A stretch of DNA of 64,000 nt from Verrucomicrobia bacterium LW23 (GTDB taxonomy: Bacteria; Verrucomicrobiota; Verrucomicrobiia; Methylacidiphilales; UBA1321), in assembly GCA_003054695.1 (NCBI GenBank), contig QAZA01000050.1:372001-436000 (forward strand). Reading direction: 5' to 3'. This document shows, piece after piece, positions 19,601-27,743 of this stretch. The stretch's first letter is position 1. Each line of letters starts with the position of its first letter. The notes below the pieces were generated by a model. The model was not told where the DNA came from. It was given only the letters and a program-made list of their open reading frames with translations, and ran no database searches. The translations under genes were made by a program, and so were the position numbers.

Positions 19601-22600
19601 CACCGTCAGGCCCGGTCCGTTAACGCCGGTTGTGCTGGGCAGGCTTGTATAGCGCACGGAGGCGGTGTTGTCGATTTCGTCGCCCTCCAGCACGGTGTTG
19701 AGCACCAGCACCTGGTACGTAATGGTGAAGGATGCGCCCACTCCCAGGCTGCCGATCGTAAAGTCGATCGTGTTGTCGTCGTAATCCGGGTCGTCCACCG
19801 TAATGTTGGCGGGAAGCACCGAGATCGTGAGCGAGCCCGGCACCATATCCATGTAGAGTGACGGGATCAGATCCTGCACCCGGATATCGTACGCGGTTGC
19901 CGTGCCGGTGTTTTGGACGGTAATGGAGTACGTCACCACGTCGCTCTCGTCCGCCTGCGGCGGCGTGCCGGAAGGCACCGTAATGTCCTTATCGATGGTG
20001 AGCACCGGCTCGCGAATCGTCACGGTGACCGTGTTGGACGTACCCAGCGTCCGCGGCGAATCCCACGGCTCGTCCGTGCGTACCTGGAAGTTGTTGGCGC
20101 GGTTTACGCCGGACTGATTGCCGGAGATATTCGTGACAATGGCGTTGAACTCGATAACCACGTACTCCGCGTCGGCATCGCTATCGGAGTTCACCACATC
20201 GCCCATGTGGAACGAAATCGTGCCGCCATCCGAGCCGGTGGTGATGATATACGTCGACGGAATGCTGTACGTGTTGCCCAGCATGGGTACCGCGTTGCCC
20301 GTCATAAAGGCCGAGACATGCGTGGACGGAACGTTGGTGGATGTGATGCCGCCGCCGTTGGAGACAAACGCCAGCGTCGCCGTGCCATCGTTGATGAACT
20401 GCAGACCCGAGGGCAGGTCGTCAAAAAAACTCAGGTCGTAGGTGGTCCCCTCCGGAATCTGCCATACCAGCCGGTAGCGCACAATCTCGCCAATCACCAC
20501 GCTGCTCCCCGTGGTAGCCGCCACGCTGGTTGCCACAATCGCTTTGGAGGGCGTAGGGTTGGCCGTGACGATCGTCGCGTCGTCGTCGGGGTCCGTTTCC
20601 GTAAAGTCCGTGCCGCCGTTACTGCTGGCGTAGTTGGTGATGGTAGCGGTGTTGGTAATCGTCTGGTTTGGCGCCGCGCTGGTGGCGACGACGAGGTCGT
20701 ACACCACCACAATCATGTTGCTGCCGTCCGTCACCGGCGTGGAGGGGTCGAGTTGCCCCCTGCCGATCGCACCCGCGTCCGCGCCAACGGGGTTATCGTT
20801 AAGCGTTACCGTAAAGGTGGAGGCAACGCTGTCCCATACCAGGTCGTACGTACCGATCCCGCCGGCGGGGTTGTAACTGAGAAGCGTACCGTTGCCGCTG
20901 TACACCCGGAAGTTGGTGGCGGCAATGAACGCTGCCGCGCTGCCGTAAGCCCCGTTGGTCTGCGTAAACCCGGCGGGGATCGTATCCGTAAACGTCACGT
21001 CGTAGGCAGACGCACTGCCCGAGTTCGTGATCATGATGGCGTAGCGCACCGTATCCCCGGCGTCCGTGTTGGCGGCGGAGGTCAGGTTAATCGCACCAAA
21101 CGCCGCAATTGCCGCGTCGGTCATCGTACCCGTAAAGTCGGGCGTCGTGCCGGTCTCTGTAAACGCAACGCCGCCGGCGCTTGCCGCCGCCGTCTTGTCG
21201 GAGTCCACCACGCCCTTGACGATTTCCAGCACCGGTTCCTTAATCCGCACCTGCACAATGTCCGCATCCACCACCTTGGTGAGACCCGTGTTGAAGTAGG
21301 TCGCCACCATCTGGTTGGTGAGATAGAGCTCGTCCCGCATCGGGACGGAGGTCGTCGTCAGCGTAAAGTAGATGCGGACATCCGTGGGCGACGAGGTCGT
21401 CAGATCGAAGGTGCCCACATCCACCGTAAAGGAGTTGGTCGCCGCATCCCACGTCATCCCGGGTGTGTTGCCCGTAAGCAAGAAGTTGGCGTACACCGCA
21501 TCGGATACCACCAGGTACATGTCGCCCGCCGCCGGCACAAACCCGGCGCCCAGCGCGGCCCACATAGTATGGCTCATGTACGTAAACGTACCCGTTGCAA
21601 ACTCGGTTACCAGGAACTTGGGCAGCGGCACAAAGTCCGTAATCTCCAGCTGCTCGATGTCCGAGATCGGCAGGCTCATCGTCAGCTCGTAGGAGATCGT
21701 CTCACCTGCCGCAATGGCAGGCGGCGACGGGTACGCGGTGGAACCATTAACCGCGTAAACCTCCTTGTTCAGCTCCGGCGGGGGAACCACCACGCCCGCG
21801 CCGCTGTCGTCACTGACCTGGCTGCCGCCCGGCACATTCACCACGCCGTAAATATCCACCGTATTGCCTACGGAGTCCCCAATATCGATCGACGGATCGC
21901 CCGGATGCGGCCCCACATACTCCTGATTCGTATCCACCCTAAACGTGATGGAGCCGGTAGTGCCGGGGCTGTCGGTAAGCGGGCCAAAATACGCGCCGTC
22001 CAGCACGCCGTCCTCGCCCGGTATGCGGGCCAGGCGCGCCGACACATTAAACACAATAATCGTCTCACCCGCGCCAAGGCTGATCGTCCCCGCGCCCGGC
22101 ACCGTAATGGTGGTGGCCGTGGCACTGGTGTTGTAGTAGGTAACAAAATCGATGGAGCCGACGCTGGGCCCGTAATAACGCGTCTGCAAAAAGCCGCCGG
22201 GGATTACCGTATTGGTGGAAAGCGAGGCCTGCAGCGTGTTGTCAAAGTTGGTCGTGTGCGACGTGCCGTACTCCGTCCACGTAAAGGTGACGGGAGAGCC
22301 CGCCAGGAAAGTCTGGCCGTCGCCCAGCCGATCCACAATGTACAAGTCGTTGAACGAGAAGTAGTCCGACACCTGAAACTCCAGCTGGTACTCCAGCTCG
22401 TCCCCCGGCAAAAAGCCAGTCGTCCCGCCCACGTCGAGAGAGGGATTATCGACATTGGACACATACTTCTGGATTGCCAGCGAGCGGTCGATCAGCGTGT
22501 CGGTATTCGGCAAATCCCCCTCGTTAAGAGGATCCGGCGAGTCGATCAGGTCCTCACTGCCACCATCGTTCGTGCTGTTGCCGTTCAGATCGTACCACGC

Positions 22601-23746
22601 CGTGCCCGTAACGCCGTTGCGGGAGATGCTGGGCTGACCAGTGATGGGATCCAGCACCGGATCGCCGTTCACGCCGTCACCGTTGTCGCCGTCAAAGCCG
22701 GAGTTGGTGGGATCGCCCGAATCGTACGGCGCGCTGCCATCCGCGTCATCATGCTCAAACTCAGGCACATACGTGTCGTACTGGACAATAAAGTCTGTGC
22801 CCACCACACCACCCGTCCAGCCAATCGACGTAAGGTAAGCGCCCAGGTTAACGGTAAGAGTGCCACCCGGCTCCGAAGGCGTGCCGGCTGGGCTGAACGA
22901 CCAGTAAGTCGGAGGCACCGCCCCAATGGCCAGGCCGGTCGTCGGCGAGATAAACGTAACGTTGCCAACAAACATCAGGTTATTGGGCAGCTGATCGGTC
23001 AGCACAATGTCATGCACCATCTCCCCACTGGCCACGTCCACGGATAGCTGCCACGGCACATGAAAGTTTGAGCCGGTCGCCGTCTCGTCCTCGTGAATCA
23101 CCACGTCCTTGCCCACTTCCCACACTTTGGGCGTCACCGTACCCACATCCACGGCCGCCTCAATCACCGTCGTGCCCGTGGGTGTGTTGCCGTAGCGGAA
23201 GCCGCCGCCCACCTCAATCTCCAGATCCACGCCCACCTGAGCGCTCTCGGTGGCCTTGTTGGTTATGGCTGTAAACTCAACGTCCAGCGGCTCCTGATCC
23301 ACCACAAAACTGCCAAACGGCAGCTCGTAAATGTAGAACTCCTCACCCGCCGCCAGCGTAAACGTCTGCCCCGTAATGGCATGCGAATGGGTGCCGGGCG
23401 TGGTGTAGGCCTGCACCAGCTGCAGCGCGGTACCCAGGTACGTCGGCGCCCCCTGCAGGTCCACACCGTCCGGCGTCTTGATGTCGATATACGGCCCGTA
23501 ACCCGGGTTCGTCGCCCCGCCGGCGGAGGGATTCGTAAACGTTGCCGTAAACTGAAACTGCTCGTTAATCATCGGCCGGGCGTCGGACTCCGCCGTATCC
23601 GCGCTTCCTGGCTCCATATCCACCGTAACCACCGGCACCGCGTCAAACAGAATACGGTCCTCCAACGTCTCCATCAGCATGTTGCGGCGGGAAAACTGCA
23701 AGCCGTTACGACGAGAAGACAACAGTGAAGAAAACGACCAGGCCAT
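13604..23746 (-). CDS. Giant DUF11-repeat surface/adhesin-like protein with LEPR-XLL-like start
   Basis: 3,380 residues. No Sec signal peptide is visible. Residues 25-36 read METLEDRILFDA, a variant of the LEPR-XLL motif found at the start of large exported proteins in Planctomycetota and Verrucomicrobiota. A region around 340-400 has Asp/Gly/Asn-rich calcium-site-like stretches (FDGDNGDGVNGDP). About 15 DUF11-type beta-sandwich repeats follow; the first ten alternate between a form with NTGTATAYD-like and a form with VPEGTTYD-like central motifs, and the last five are all of the first form. The C-terminal 230 residues form a distinct end with an Ig-like stretch (YSGAADPGSTLVLEIF). I noticed no cysteine on reading it through, as is common for large one-step-secreted proteins. 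It lies between tolC and the SecA-like gene. Adhesion or envelope function is inferred. Confidence 0.9.
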   Translation of the reverse strand: MAWSFSSLLSSRRNGLQFSRRNMLMETLEDRILFDAVPVVTVDMEPGSADTAESDARPMINEQFQFTATFTNPSAGGATNPGYGPYIDIKTPDGVDLQGAPTYLGTALQLVQAYTTPGTHSHAITGQTFTLAAGEEFYIYELPFGSFVVDQEPLDVEFTAITNKATESAQVGVDLEIEVGGGFRYGNTPTGTTVIEAAVDVGTVTPKVWEVGKDVVIHEDETATGSNFHVPWQLSVDVASGEMVHDIVLTDQLPNNLMFVGNVTFISPTTGLAIGAVPPTYWSFSPAGTPSEPGGTLTVNLGAYLTSIGWTGGVVGTDFIVQYDTYVPEFEHDDADGSAPYDSGDPTNSGFDGDNGDGVNGDPVLDPITGQPSISRNGVTGTAWYDLNGNSTNDGGSEDLIDSPDPLNEGDLPNTDTLIDRSLAIQKYVSNVDNPSLDVGGTTGFLPGDELEYQLEFQVSDYFSFNDLYIVDRLGDGQTFLAGSPVTFTWTEYGTSHTTNFDNTLQASLSTNTVIPGGFLQTRYYGPSVGSIDFVTYYNTSATATTITVPGAGTISLGAGETIIVFNVSARLARIPGEDGVLDGAYFGPLTDSPGTTGSITFRVDTNQEYVGPHPGDPSIDIGDSVGNTVDIYGVVNVPGGSQVSDDSGAGVVVPPPELNKEVYAVNGSTAYPSPPAIAAGETISYELTMSLPISDIEQLEITDFVPLPKFLVTEFATGTFTYMSHTMWAALGAGFVPAAGDMYLVVSDAVYANFLLTGNTPGMTWDAATNSFTVDVGTFDLTTSSPTDVRIYFTLTTTSVPMRDELYLTNQMVATYFNTGLTKVVDADIVQVRIKEPVLEIVKGVVDSDKTAAASAGGVAFTETGTTPDFTGTMTDAAIAAFGAINLTSAANTDAGDTVRYAIMITNSGSASAYDVTFTDTIPAGFTQTNGAYGSAAAFIAATNFRVYSGNGTLLSYNPAGGIGTYDLVWDSVASTFTVTLNDNPVGADAGAIGRGQLDPSTPVTDGSNMIVVVYDLVVATSAAPNQTITNTATITNYASSNGGTDFTETDPDDDATIVTANPTPSKAIVATSVAATTGSSVVIGEIVRYRLVWQIPEGTTYDLSFFDDLPSGLQFINDGTATLAFVSNGGGITSTNVPSTHVSAFMTGNAVPMLGNTYSIPSTYIITTGSDGGTISFHMGDVVNSDSDADAEYVVIEFNAIVTNISGNQSGVNRANNFQVRTDEPWDSPRTLGTSNTVTVTIREPVLTIDKDITVPSGTPPQADESDVVTYSITVQNTGTATAYDIRVQDLIPSLYMDMVPGSLTISVLPANITVDDPDYDDNTIDFTIGSLGVGASFTITYQVLVLNTVLEGDEIDNTASVRYTSLPSTTGVNGPGLTVNTTTGTGTTPTPVTSTPTAPGTATGERTGDGGVNDYTTSDTETLHIGAPTIDLLWKDGTLTNDDTSLGSSTGADTVIGEHAFFDILVTVPEGTTQDVVVSFTLPPGMTYLDADLLVSSGLSALLTGSNAIGTGIIPSFIITQDLGADPTGQTYTFTLGDITVPTSAGTLNNAFVIRVEGRVDNVAGNQENTQLHPSAQLTYTRNDSSLGTVPDTVDANTPVPVVAEPTLTLDKQLTTAGNDGGDTVTYTIVIDNTSDQTAYDLAFSDVLQSDFSYGSVTFTATTALLGNVAGFFTYNNVTGTLSINTPGLNLAFNDTLTITISAIINGSVDVETTITNAATVYWSSLPAGVDGDDTTGILERNGSQFPGGLNDYGATDSVSFTTDGLSAEKTIVATGIADNDGDGAADPTPVATIGETITYRITVTVPDGETPDLIIQDLLPAGLTYVSGSASVLPLGFNGTIGTAFVSFSGGILTINFNSIIATSGAGAGLGTAQNTFAIEFQARVLDVPANSGLPGGQTELQNSIAYNDGKGGPSGTPGTPVPATVVEPVLEIEKTTISPATADAGDTVTFQIQLTNTGTSTGYDTVVTDLLDASYFDVLTAAAGALPLGWSFNLVGNTVTLSHSGGIAVNEVVTLTFTVNLLNTLPPGTTGITNTASAVTTTLPGTSAFERTTDPVEDDAGVTTTSSLNVTKSLVDTSQKDNGANAVESTGGTNVVIGETATYRVAVELQQGTTRGNAATDAGVLIHESLPTGMSLVPGATTAATSSTAQSYTGYAGIFFESAAGVTAVGVSGITYANGQIIDIRDITFGPGAGQFQFNFHSVTVPAGGGLGTGIFSVRYTALVENVGTNTAGTTLTNTVSVDADLDGDFIVGEPGESDTATPVTLTVVEPSVNITITPSTTSLNLGDTFYYDITLTAASGALFSNAYDVSLAGLLPPGVTFLGFLEPDPIGNPGVYTLLTGIGTDVDSAISYGPGGLGGVVDIAEGGTVTFRVEVQMTDNPYYIGGTYGTDDPLDAIPDNNTDQFTYTPSITWTSIDNSAPIQAPGTTGGTTGERDGSGGVNTYADNASSTITVVGADLSITKDDSLTQVVPGQTITYVVVVRNIGTSTATGLVVSDTLPLNAGTLVSISFNKYDSSGGFSGSGIVPVGSVGQVPESGTTPSSFTLSYANPSLAPINSLNAGEWVEFIITVQVDAVVDHGVEFITNTASVTFDQIAEDVTNGDTHGTPGDPDYHVEVNNNTASDTDFVDATPDLAVTKVAVDSLGNPLTDVNAGDFFTYVITVTNVGNQDLGTGYYMVDDLSQVLFVADYISGFDTTGAPIIVTPVISGTTYSFALSALAGSGGTQQFTLNFQALTPLPPYVNDFTNYVWVPTEFTTGDPLHPVDTDPTPGPSNPATPGGSPTGPVDVNDNVDQVTITLPTIPDLVVTKTVDTTLIELNEIFTYTITVTNIGNRSVDGLTVVDVLPPGLVVVDTDGGTLAFNSVTGNWEITWVMPGTFLGNNLDTYTFTVQAYLPNNSTASGYLTNTVTVTDDSFHGPGGNPPEVVFTNNSDTVLTPVRGADLRITKDDGLTTVVPGQSVTYMIRVTNFGTDTATGVRLTDILPQHLTLGSVLVNGVLVNPTLTSNGFVIPLANIRAGETVTIQVVTLLDSVVSAGFESMTNTVTVTHSIVDRTPENNTASDTDIVDALPGLQITKVANVVEAGPRDVVTYTITIVNPGNQDASDVVLTDDLDERIVTFLSATLGGRFNGDIISWELGTLAGGGGTITITVTVQVNLLYPFVSQLENTATTSYNEALSGPDPTPDNNTATAVVDLLPAFTYDSFSNFATWRPFGQGDEDRWGWDWNNLPYQPPMLTLAPMYSGAADPGSTLVLEIFNAMGVKVGTQTVVVDTGGNWLATFPSTILHDYPQTVVITEQPSPVEDASRSGFNLRTYFSPAINSSHFFYQQPDVNKVMSQMPQTVLENLYQGTRNPVQVGGEKYRYEFLSAQGTPSS

Positions 23747-23894
23747 GGCTAGTAAAGGTGGTTAAGTGTTTCGCACCGAAGGGGATTAAATTGCCGATAG
23801 ATTGTGCGGCTAATCATCACCAATATCCGCCAGTCGGCAGATTTGGATCATCAGGCTCGATTGATTGACGATTTGTCTATTTCCAAAGCTGAAA

Positions 23895-23918
23895 GCCGGC
23901 GTGCAAAGGCACACCGGC
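23895..23918 (-). terminator. Hairpin between tolC and the giant gene
   Basis: GCCGGCGTGC (23895-23904) and GCACACCGGC (23909-23918) pair over ten positions with one G-T wobble around a four-base loop. Read on the minus strand it lies about 26 bases after the tolC stop and is followed by TTTC and a second T-rich run. It resembles a weak intrinsic terminator or RNA-processing site, which would set the ratio of channel to cargo mRNA. Confidence 0.55.
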
Positions 23919-23944
23919 CATCTGCTGATGTCTCCAATCAGGGT

Positions 23945-26047
23945 TCAGGGCACGCCGGCATTCGCCAGCGGCTCGCCAGACGTCGCTTCGCCCTCCGACG
24001 CCGCTTTCTTCTCCTCCCGCTCCGGCTTCTCCTCAGCCGCCGCCTCCGCCGAAGCAGCCTTCTTCTCCTCCGCGGGAGCCTCCGGCGCTGCCGCCACCGG
24101 CTGCGAAGCAGCAGGCACTGGCGGCCCGGCCGTTGCCCCCTTGCTGCTGCGCGAGGCGGTGGAACCGCCCTTGCCCGCCGGTGCCTTCGCCGCCGCCGTC
24201 GTCACGGTCGTCGCCGAGGACCCCTTTTTCCGACCGCTACCCGACTCCGACACGGCAACCGGCTTGTTCGGTGCTCCGCTCGGCTTCGGCGCAATCGGCT
24301 CCTTCCCGCTGGGGGTGATCCGTTCCAGATGGTACTGCGGCAAGTTCATGTCGTCCTTCGACTTCTGCATGCGAACCTGCTCGTAACTCAGCAGCGTGCC
24401 CTGCGATTTCTGTAAGTTCGTCAGCGCCACGTTATAGGTGGCCACGCTCTTGAGGTACTCCTCCTCGTTCGCCGTCAGCCGGTCCTGCGCATTAAGAAGG
24501 CTGTCCAGGTAGGTGGAGCCCGTCATGTCGTTGCTCGACAAAATCACCGACTTGCGCGCCTTCAGGTCGTCCACTTCCTCGCGCGATGCCTCGTAACTGG
24601 CGTACTTGGCCTGAATATCGCGGTAAGCCGTCTTCACCTCGCGCACGGAAACCTTCACCTCCAGCAACACCGTGTCGATCGTCGTTTGCAGCTGGTTAAA
24701 CTGCTGGCGAAGCTCCAGCATGCGGCGCTTATGCCGGGCGCGGGCCTCGTTGTTCTCCAGCGGAAACTCCGCACGCACGCCGGCCATAACGCCCGGGCCA
24801 CCTTCGTCCCACTGGTTACTCCACGCATCGTAGCGGCGATTGTCGCCGGAAAGGCCGCTCATCCGGCCCTCCAGCATCAGGTTAAGCGACGGCAGCACCT
24901 CGTTCTTCTGCATCTTTTCGCGAATCATCGCCGCCTTGAGCTGCATAAAGCCCTGGGAGATTTCCGGCCGCGACGCAAGAGCCGTGGCGGCGGAGGCGCG
25001 CACATCCACCCGCACCTCGGCCGTCACCGGCTTGTTGCCCGGCAAAATTTCCGACGCGGAGCGCTCGCGCATGCCGGGGTCGCCCACCAGTGTCAGCAAC
25101 CGGTCCTGCGCGTTGCGAATGGCCGCCTCCGAGCGTATGAGGTCCGCCTTGCGGCTCTCAAACGAGGCGCGGGCCCGCATCGTCTGCGTGCGCACGGCGT
25201 CAATATCGCTGCGGCCTTCCAGTTCCGACACAATGTCGCCCGCCGAGTCGACGCCGCGCTTTTTGGAGTAGTACAAACCGCGCGCCAGGTGCAGCGCCCA
25301 GTAGCTGCGGGAGATCTCGAGCAGATGCGACTCCGCCTGGCGGACAAACTCCGCCCGCGCAATCTCACTGTCAATCTTGGCCACGCGTAGTACGGACGTG
25401 TTGTAGCACACACCCGCGCCCTTCAGCAGCGGCTGCACAATGCGCAGCGTCACCTCCGCACTGTTCTGGGGATCGGGCGTAAAATAAATGGAGTTGCTGT
25501 TGGTATGCGCAAGCCTCTCGGACACAGTAACTTCCGTACCTGTTACAAACTTCTTGCGAACGCCCGCCTCCACATAGGTCTCCTCCTGAATCAGCCGCGG
25601 GCCTCCAGAGGTAAGGATGCTGCCGGTTGGTTCATTGACCTTGTCGTAAGCTGTTTCAACAAAGAGGTTTGTGTCGAAAGGCCCCTTCGCTTCCTGGATA
25701 CCCGTCTCACGAATGGTAGGAATGTCACTAAACACGCGAATCTGCGACGAGTGGCGCAGCGCCGAGATAAACAAATCGTCCAGCCGATACTTCGTCGCGC
25801 CGGAGCCCCCCGAAATCGGCTTCTCCACCAGCTGCGCGGCCGGCGGCGCAAAGTCCTTCGGCACGGCCGGTAAGTCCTTGTTGGCGTAGCTCTTGGCATC
25901 CTGCTGGGCCAGCTTCTCCGCCTCGGATTTGTAGCCCTGGATGACGCCGCTGAACTGTGTCTGCAAATCCGGTTCGTTAGTACTACGCGGCGTGCAGCCC
26001 GTCAGCGTTGCGGCCAAAGCTAGCAGAGAGATCAGTTTGTACGTCAT
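23945..26047 (-). CDS. TolC-family outer-membrane lipoprotein
   Basis: 700 residues. A lipoprotein signal ends in LALAATLTGC, so the mature protein would start at Cys with a lipid anchor, as in the OprM/CusC branch. The middle 550 residues show the paired long helices of TolC channels (for example EITEVTV-type strands, QTMRARASFESRKADLIRSE, and the second-half YRDIQAKYASYEASREEVD). The final 110 residues are an Ala/Glu/Lys/Pro-rich low-complexity tail, which is absent from most TolC proteins and would lie in the periplasm. The start at 26047 has GAGAG close upstream; 26059 is an alternative that adds four residues. First gene of the minus-strand export block. Confidence 0.9.
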   Translation of the reverse strand: MTYKLISLLALAATLTGCTPRSTNEPDLQTQFSGVIQGYKSEAEKLAQQDAKSYANKDLPAVPKDFAPPAAQLVEKPISGGSGATKYRLDDLFISALRHSSQIRVFSDIPTIRETGIQEAKGPFDTNLFVETAYDKVNEPTGSILTSGGPRLIQEETYVEAGVRKKFVTGTEVTVSERLAHTNSNSIYFTPDPQNSAEVTLRIVQPLLKGAGVCYNTSVLRVAKIDSEIARAEFVRQAESHLLEISRSYWALHLARGLYYSKKRGVDSAGDIVSELEGRSDIDAVRTQTMRARASFESRKADLIRSEAAIRNAQDRLLTLVGDPGMRERSASEILPGNKPVTAEVRVDVRASAATALASRPEISQGFMQLKAAMIREKMQKNEVLPSLNLMLEGRMSGLSGDNRRYDAWSNQWDEGGPGVMAGVRAEFPLENNEARARHKRRMLELRQQFNQLQTTIDTVLLEVKVSVREVKTAYRDIQAKYASYEASREEVDDLKARKSVILSSNDMTGSTYLDSLLNAQDRLTANEEEYLKSVATYNVALTNLQKSQGTLLSYEQVRMQKSKDDMNLPQYHLERITPSGKEPIAPKPSGAPNKPVAVSESGSGRKKGSSATTVTTAAAKAPAGKGGSTASRSSKGATAGPPVPAASQPVAAAPEAPAEEKKAASAEAAAEEKPEREEKKAASEGEATSGEPLANAGVP

Positions 26048-26846
26048 GGGGTCTCTCATTTCTATGTTCAGTGTATATTACCAAAAATGTACTAAAATTG
26101 TACCAGTGAGTAAGCATGCAGCGCTTCCGCCTGCTTTCATAGATGGCTTGCTGTTGGTTTGAAGCGGTACGTGTGGGTACATTGCGTCGTACAACAGGCC
26201 ACGCACAATCTTTCCAACAACCGTTTCATAATTGCAAAACTTTATTTGCAAAAAGTCCCTAAAAGGAGGATTTTACCTCTGAAAAAATATATTTCGACGT
26301 AAAGTGAAATGATTCATTCTGAGTAAATGCTGTCGTTTACATTAACAACTAGCCAGGAACTCAGGCCGACATTAACTGCCTGTTAACCACTTATTAACTA
26401 AAGGCTGAGTTACACACTTAACTACAGCACTCCTCCATCGCACCCCAAAGCATGGATTCACTCATTCCCGCCTTATCGGTAGATTTACATGATAAGGGCT
26501 CATCTATACATATTCGCGCAATCACTACTCGCGCTCATTTCATTCACCCGTTTTAACTTTATGAATTTCTTCCAGGGTCACCATGAACCGCAATCATCAC
26601 CGGCCGAAAATTCTTCCCAAAATCCTCTACGGCGCCCGCCTCGATCGCCCTGAAACGGAAGATATTTCCTCTCTCAAGCGCTTTACCTTCAATTTGTTAC
26701 AGCCCGTCAATCCCGTAAACATTACGGAATTTATTTCCGTTCCTTTCTTCATCTCATCATTCACCGGTCCAACTCATTTTCAGCCTTTCACCAGCCTCTT
26801 CACCCTCCTTGCAGCTTAAGCGACACTCACCCAACACCCTCCCCGC
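26048..26846. other. AT-rich divergent promoter region (tolC / hlyD)
   Basis: About 800 bp, markedly more AT-rich than its surroundings, between the divergent tolC and hlyD-like genes. It should hold the promoters for both arms of the export system, but I could not pick a convincing -35/-10 pair. A short GAGG-ATTTTA-CCTC hairpin lies near 26267-26280. Its length, more than needed for two promoters, leaves room for regulatory sites or a small RNA. Confidence 0.5.
26583..26819 (+). CDS. Possible small protein upstream of hlyD (doubtful)
   Basis: A 78-residue open frame, Phe/Pro-rich in its second half (EFISVPFFISSFTGPTHFQP), starts 27 bases before the free HlyD-type gene's own leader begins. 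I recognise no family, and no clear Shine-Dalgarno sequence precedes it. It could be a leader peptide or simply a chance open frame in an AT-rich spacer. Confidence 0.15.
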   Translation: MNRNHHRPKILPKILYGARLDRPETEDISSLKRFTFNLLQPVNPVNITEFISVPFFISSFTGPTHFQPFTSLFTLLAA

Positions 26847-27671
26847 ATGGTCACTAGCCGTTCACTACTTATCCACTTTCTGGCCGCCATCCTCCTGACA
26901 CTGGGGACCGCGAGCCGGCTTATCGCCGCGCCGCCTTTTGGTTATACGGAGCCTTATCGCGAGGTTAAACTTGCGTTTCCGGAAACCGGTGTCATCAGCG
27001 AGCTGCTGGTTAAGGAGGGCGAAATCGCAAAGCAAGGCACCGTTCTCGCCCGACAAAACACCAGAATCTTTGAGAAAGACCTGGAGATTGCCCGCGCGGA
27101 AATCCGCATCCAGAGCGAGCGCCTGGACAAAATGAAGGCGGTCGGCAAGGGGCGCATCTCCGCGGATGAAATAACCAAGGCCGAGCTGGAGCTCATCGTC
27201 TCCCGCCTCAAAGCCCAGCGCACCGAGGCGCAGATCGACTACCTGACCCTGCGCGCGCCGTTTGACGGCGTGGTTAGCGAGGTTAAACGCGACGTGGCCG
27301 AAAGCGTGGGCCCCACCGTGCAGGTGATGACCCTGGTGCAGCTGGACAAGCTGGCCATCAAGATGTTTCTGCCGCCCGCCGTGGCCAAAAAGCTGGTTGT
27401 GGGCAAGCCTTACTCGTTAAGGATGCCGGAGCTTAACAAGGTCGTAACTGCCGAGCTCGAATTCATCTCCCCCGTGCACGACGCCGCCAGCAATACCGTG
27501 CGCGTGCGGTTTGTGCTGGCCAACCCGGACGGCACATGGAAAAGCGGCGTACGCTGCGAGCCCCAGTTCGGCCCCGCCATCCGCATGCCGGAAGCAGCCG
27601 ACGCCGAGGCGCCCGCGCAAACGGCCATGCCGCCCCCGGAGGCGAGGCCCGGCGAGAAGACCTATCAGTAA
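26847..27671 (+). CDS. Free HlyD/RND-type periplasmic adaptor
   Basis: 274 residues with an N-terminal signal sequence (LIHFLAAILLTLGTASR, cut near residue 30 at AAP). The first half-lipoyl motif is FPETGVISELLVKEGEIAKQ, a short coiled coil covers about 75-130, the second half-lipoyl motif is LRAPFDGVVSEVKRDVAE, and a beta-barrel domain follows. It is exported or anchored with no further membrane helix, so it is a compact membrane fusion protein that could bridge to the TolC-type channel. It is divergent from tolC across the long spacer and has no transporter gene of its own nearby. The last 25 residues are Ala/Pro-rich. Confidence 0.85.
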   Translation: MVTSRSLLIHFLAAILLTLGTASRLIAAPPFGYTEPYREVKLAFPETGVISELLVKEGEIAKQGTVLARQNTRIFEKDLEIARAEIRIQSERLDKMKAVGKGRISADEITKAELELIVSRLKAQRTEAQIDYLTLRAPFDGVVSEVKRDVAESVGPTVQVMTLVQLDKLAIKMFLPPAVAKKLVVGKPYSLRMPELNKVVTAELEFISPVHDAASNTVRVRFVLANPDGTWKSGVRCEPQFGPAIRMPEAADAEAPAQTAMPPPEARPGEKTYQ

Positions 27672-27710
27672 GCGATCAAGGGTAAGCTTGGTACGGCTTA
27701 CTCCGAAGGA

Positions 27711-27732
27711 CTTAGACCAATTCGCACAGTTA
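27711..27732. repeat. Copy 1 of a 22-nt dispersed sequence
   Basis: This block matches 48246-48267 at 20 of 22 positions, sharing CAATTCGCACAGTTA at its core. It lies in the 72-bp gap between the convergent hlyD and uvrB genes. Next to it, GTAAGC (27682) and GCTTAC (27696) form a small hairpin. Confidence 0.5.
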
Positions 27733-27743
27733 TTTGGCCTTAC

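Noticed and set aside
19913-23047. A 1,044-residue plus-strand open frame opposite the giant gene
   Set aside because: Same reason: antisense shadow of DUF11 repeats, with no recognisable motifs.
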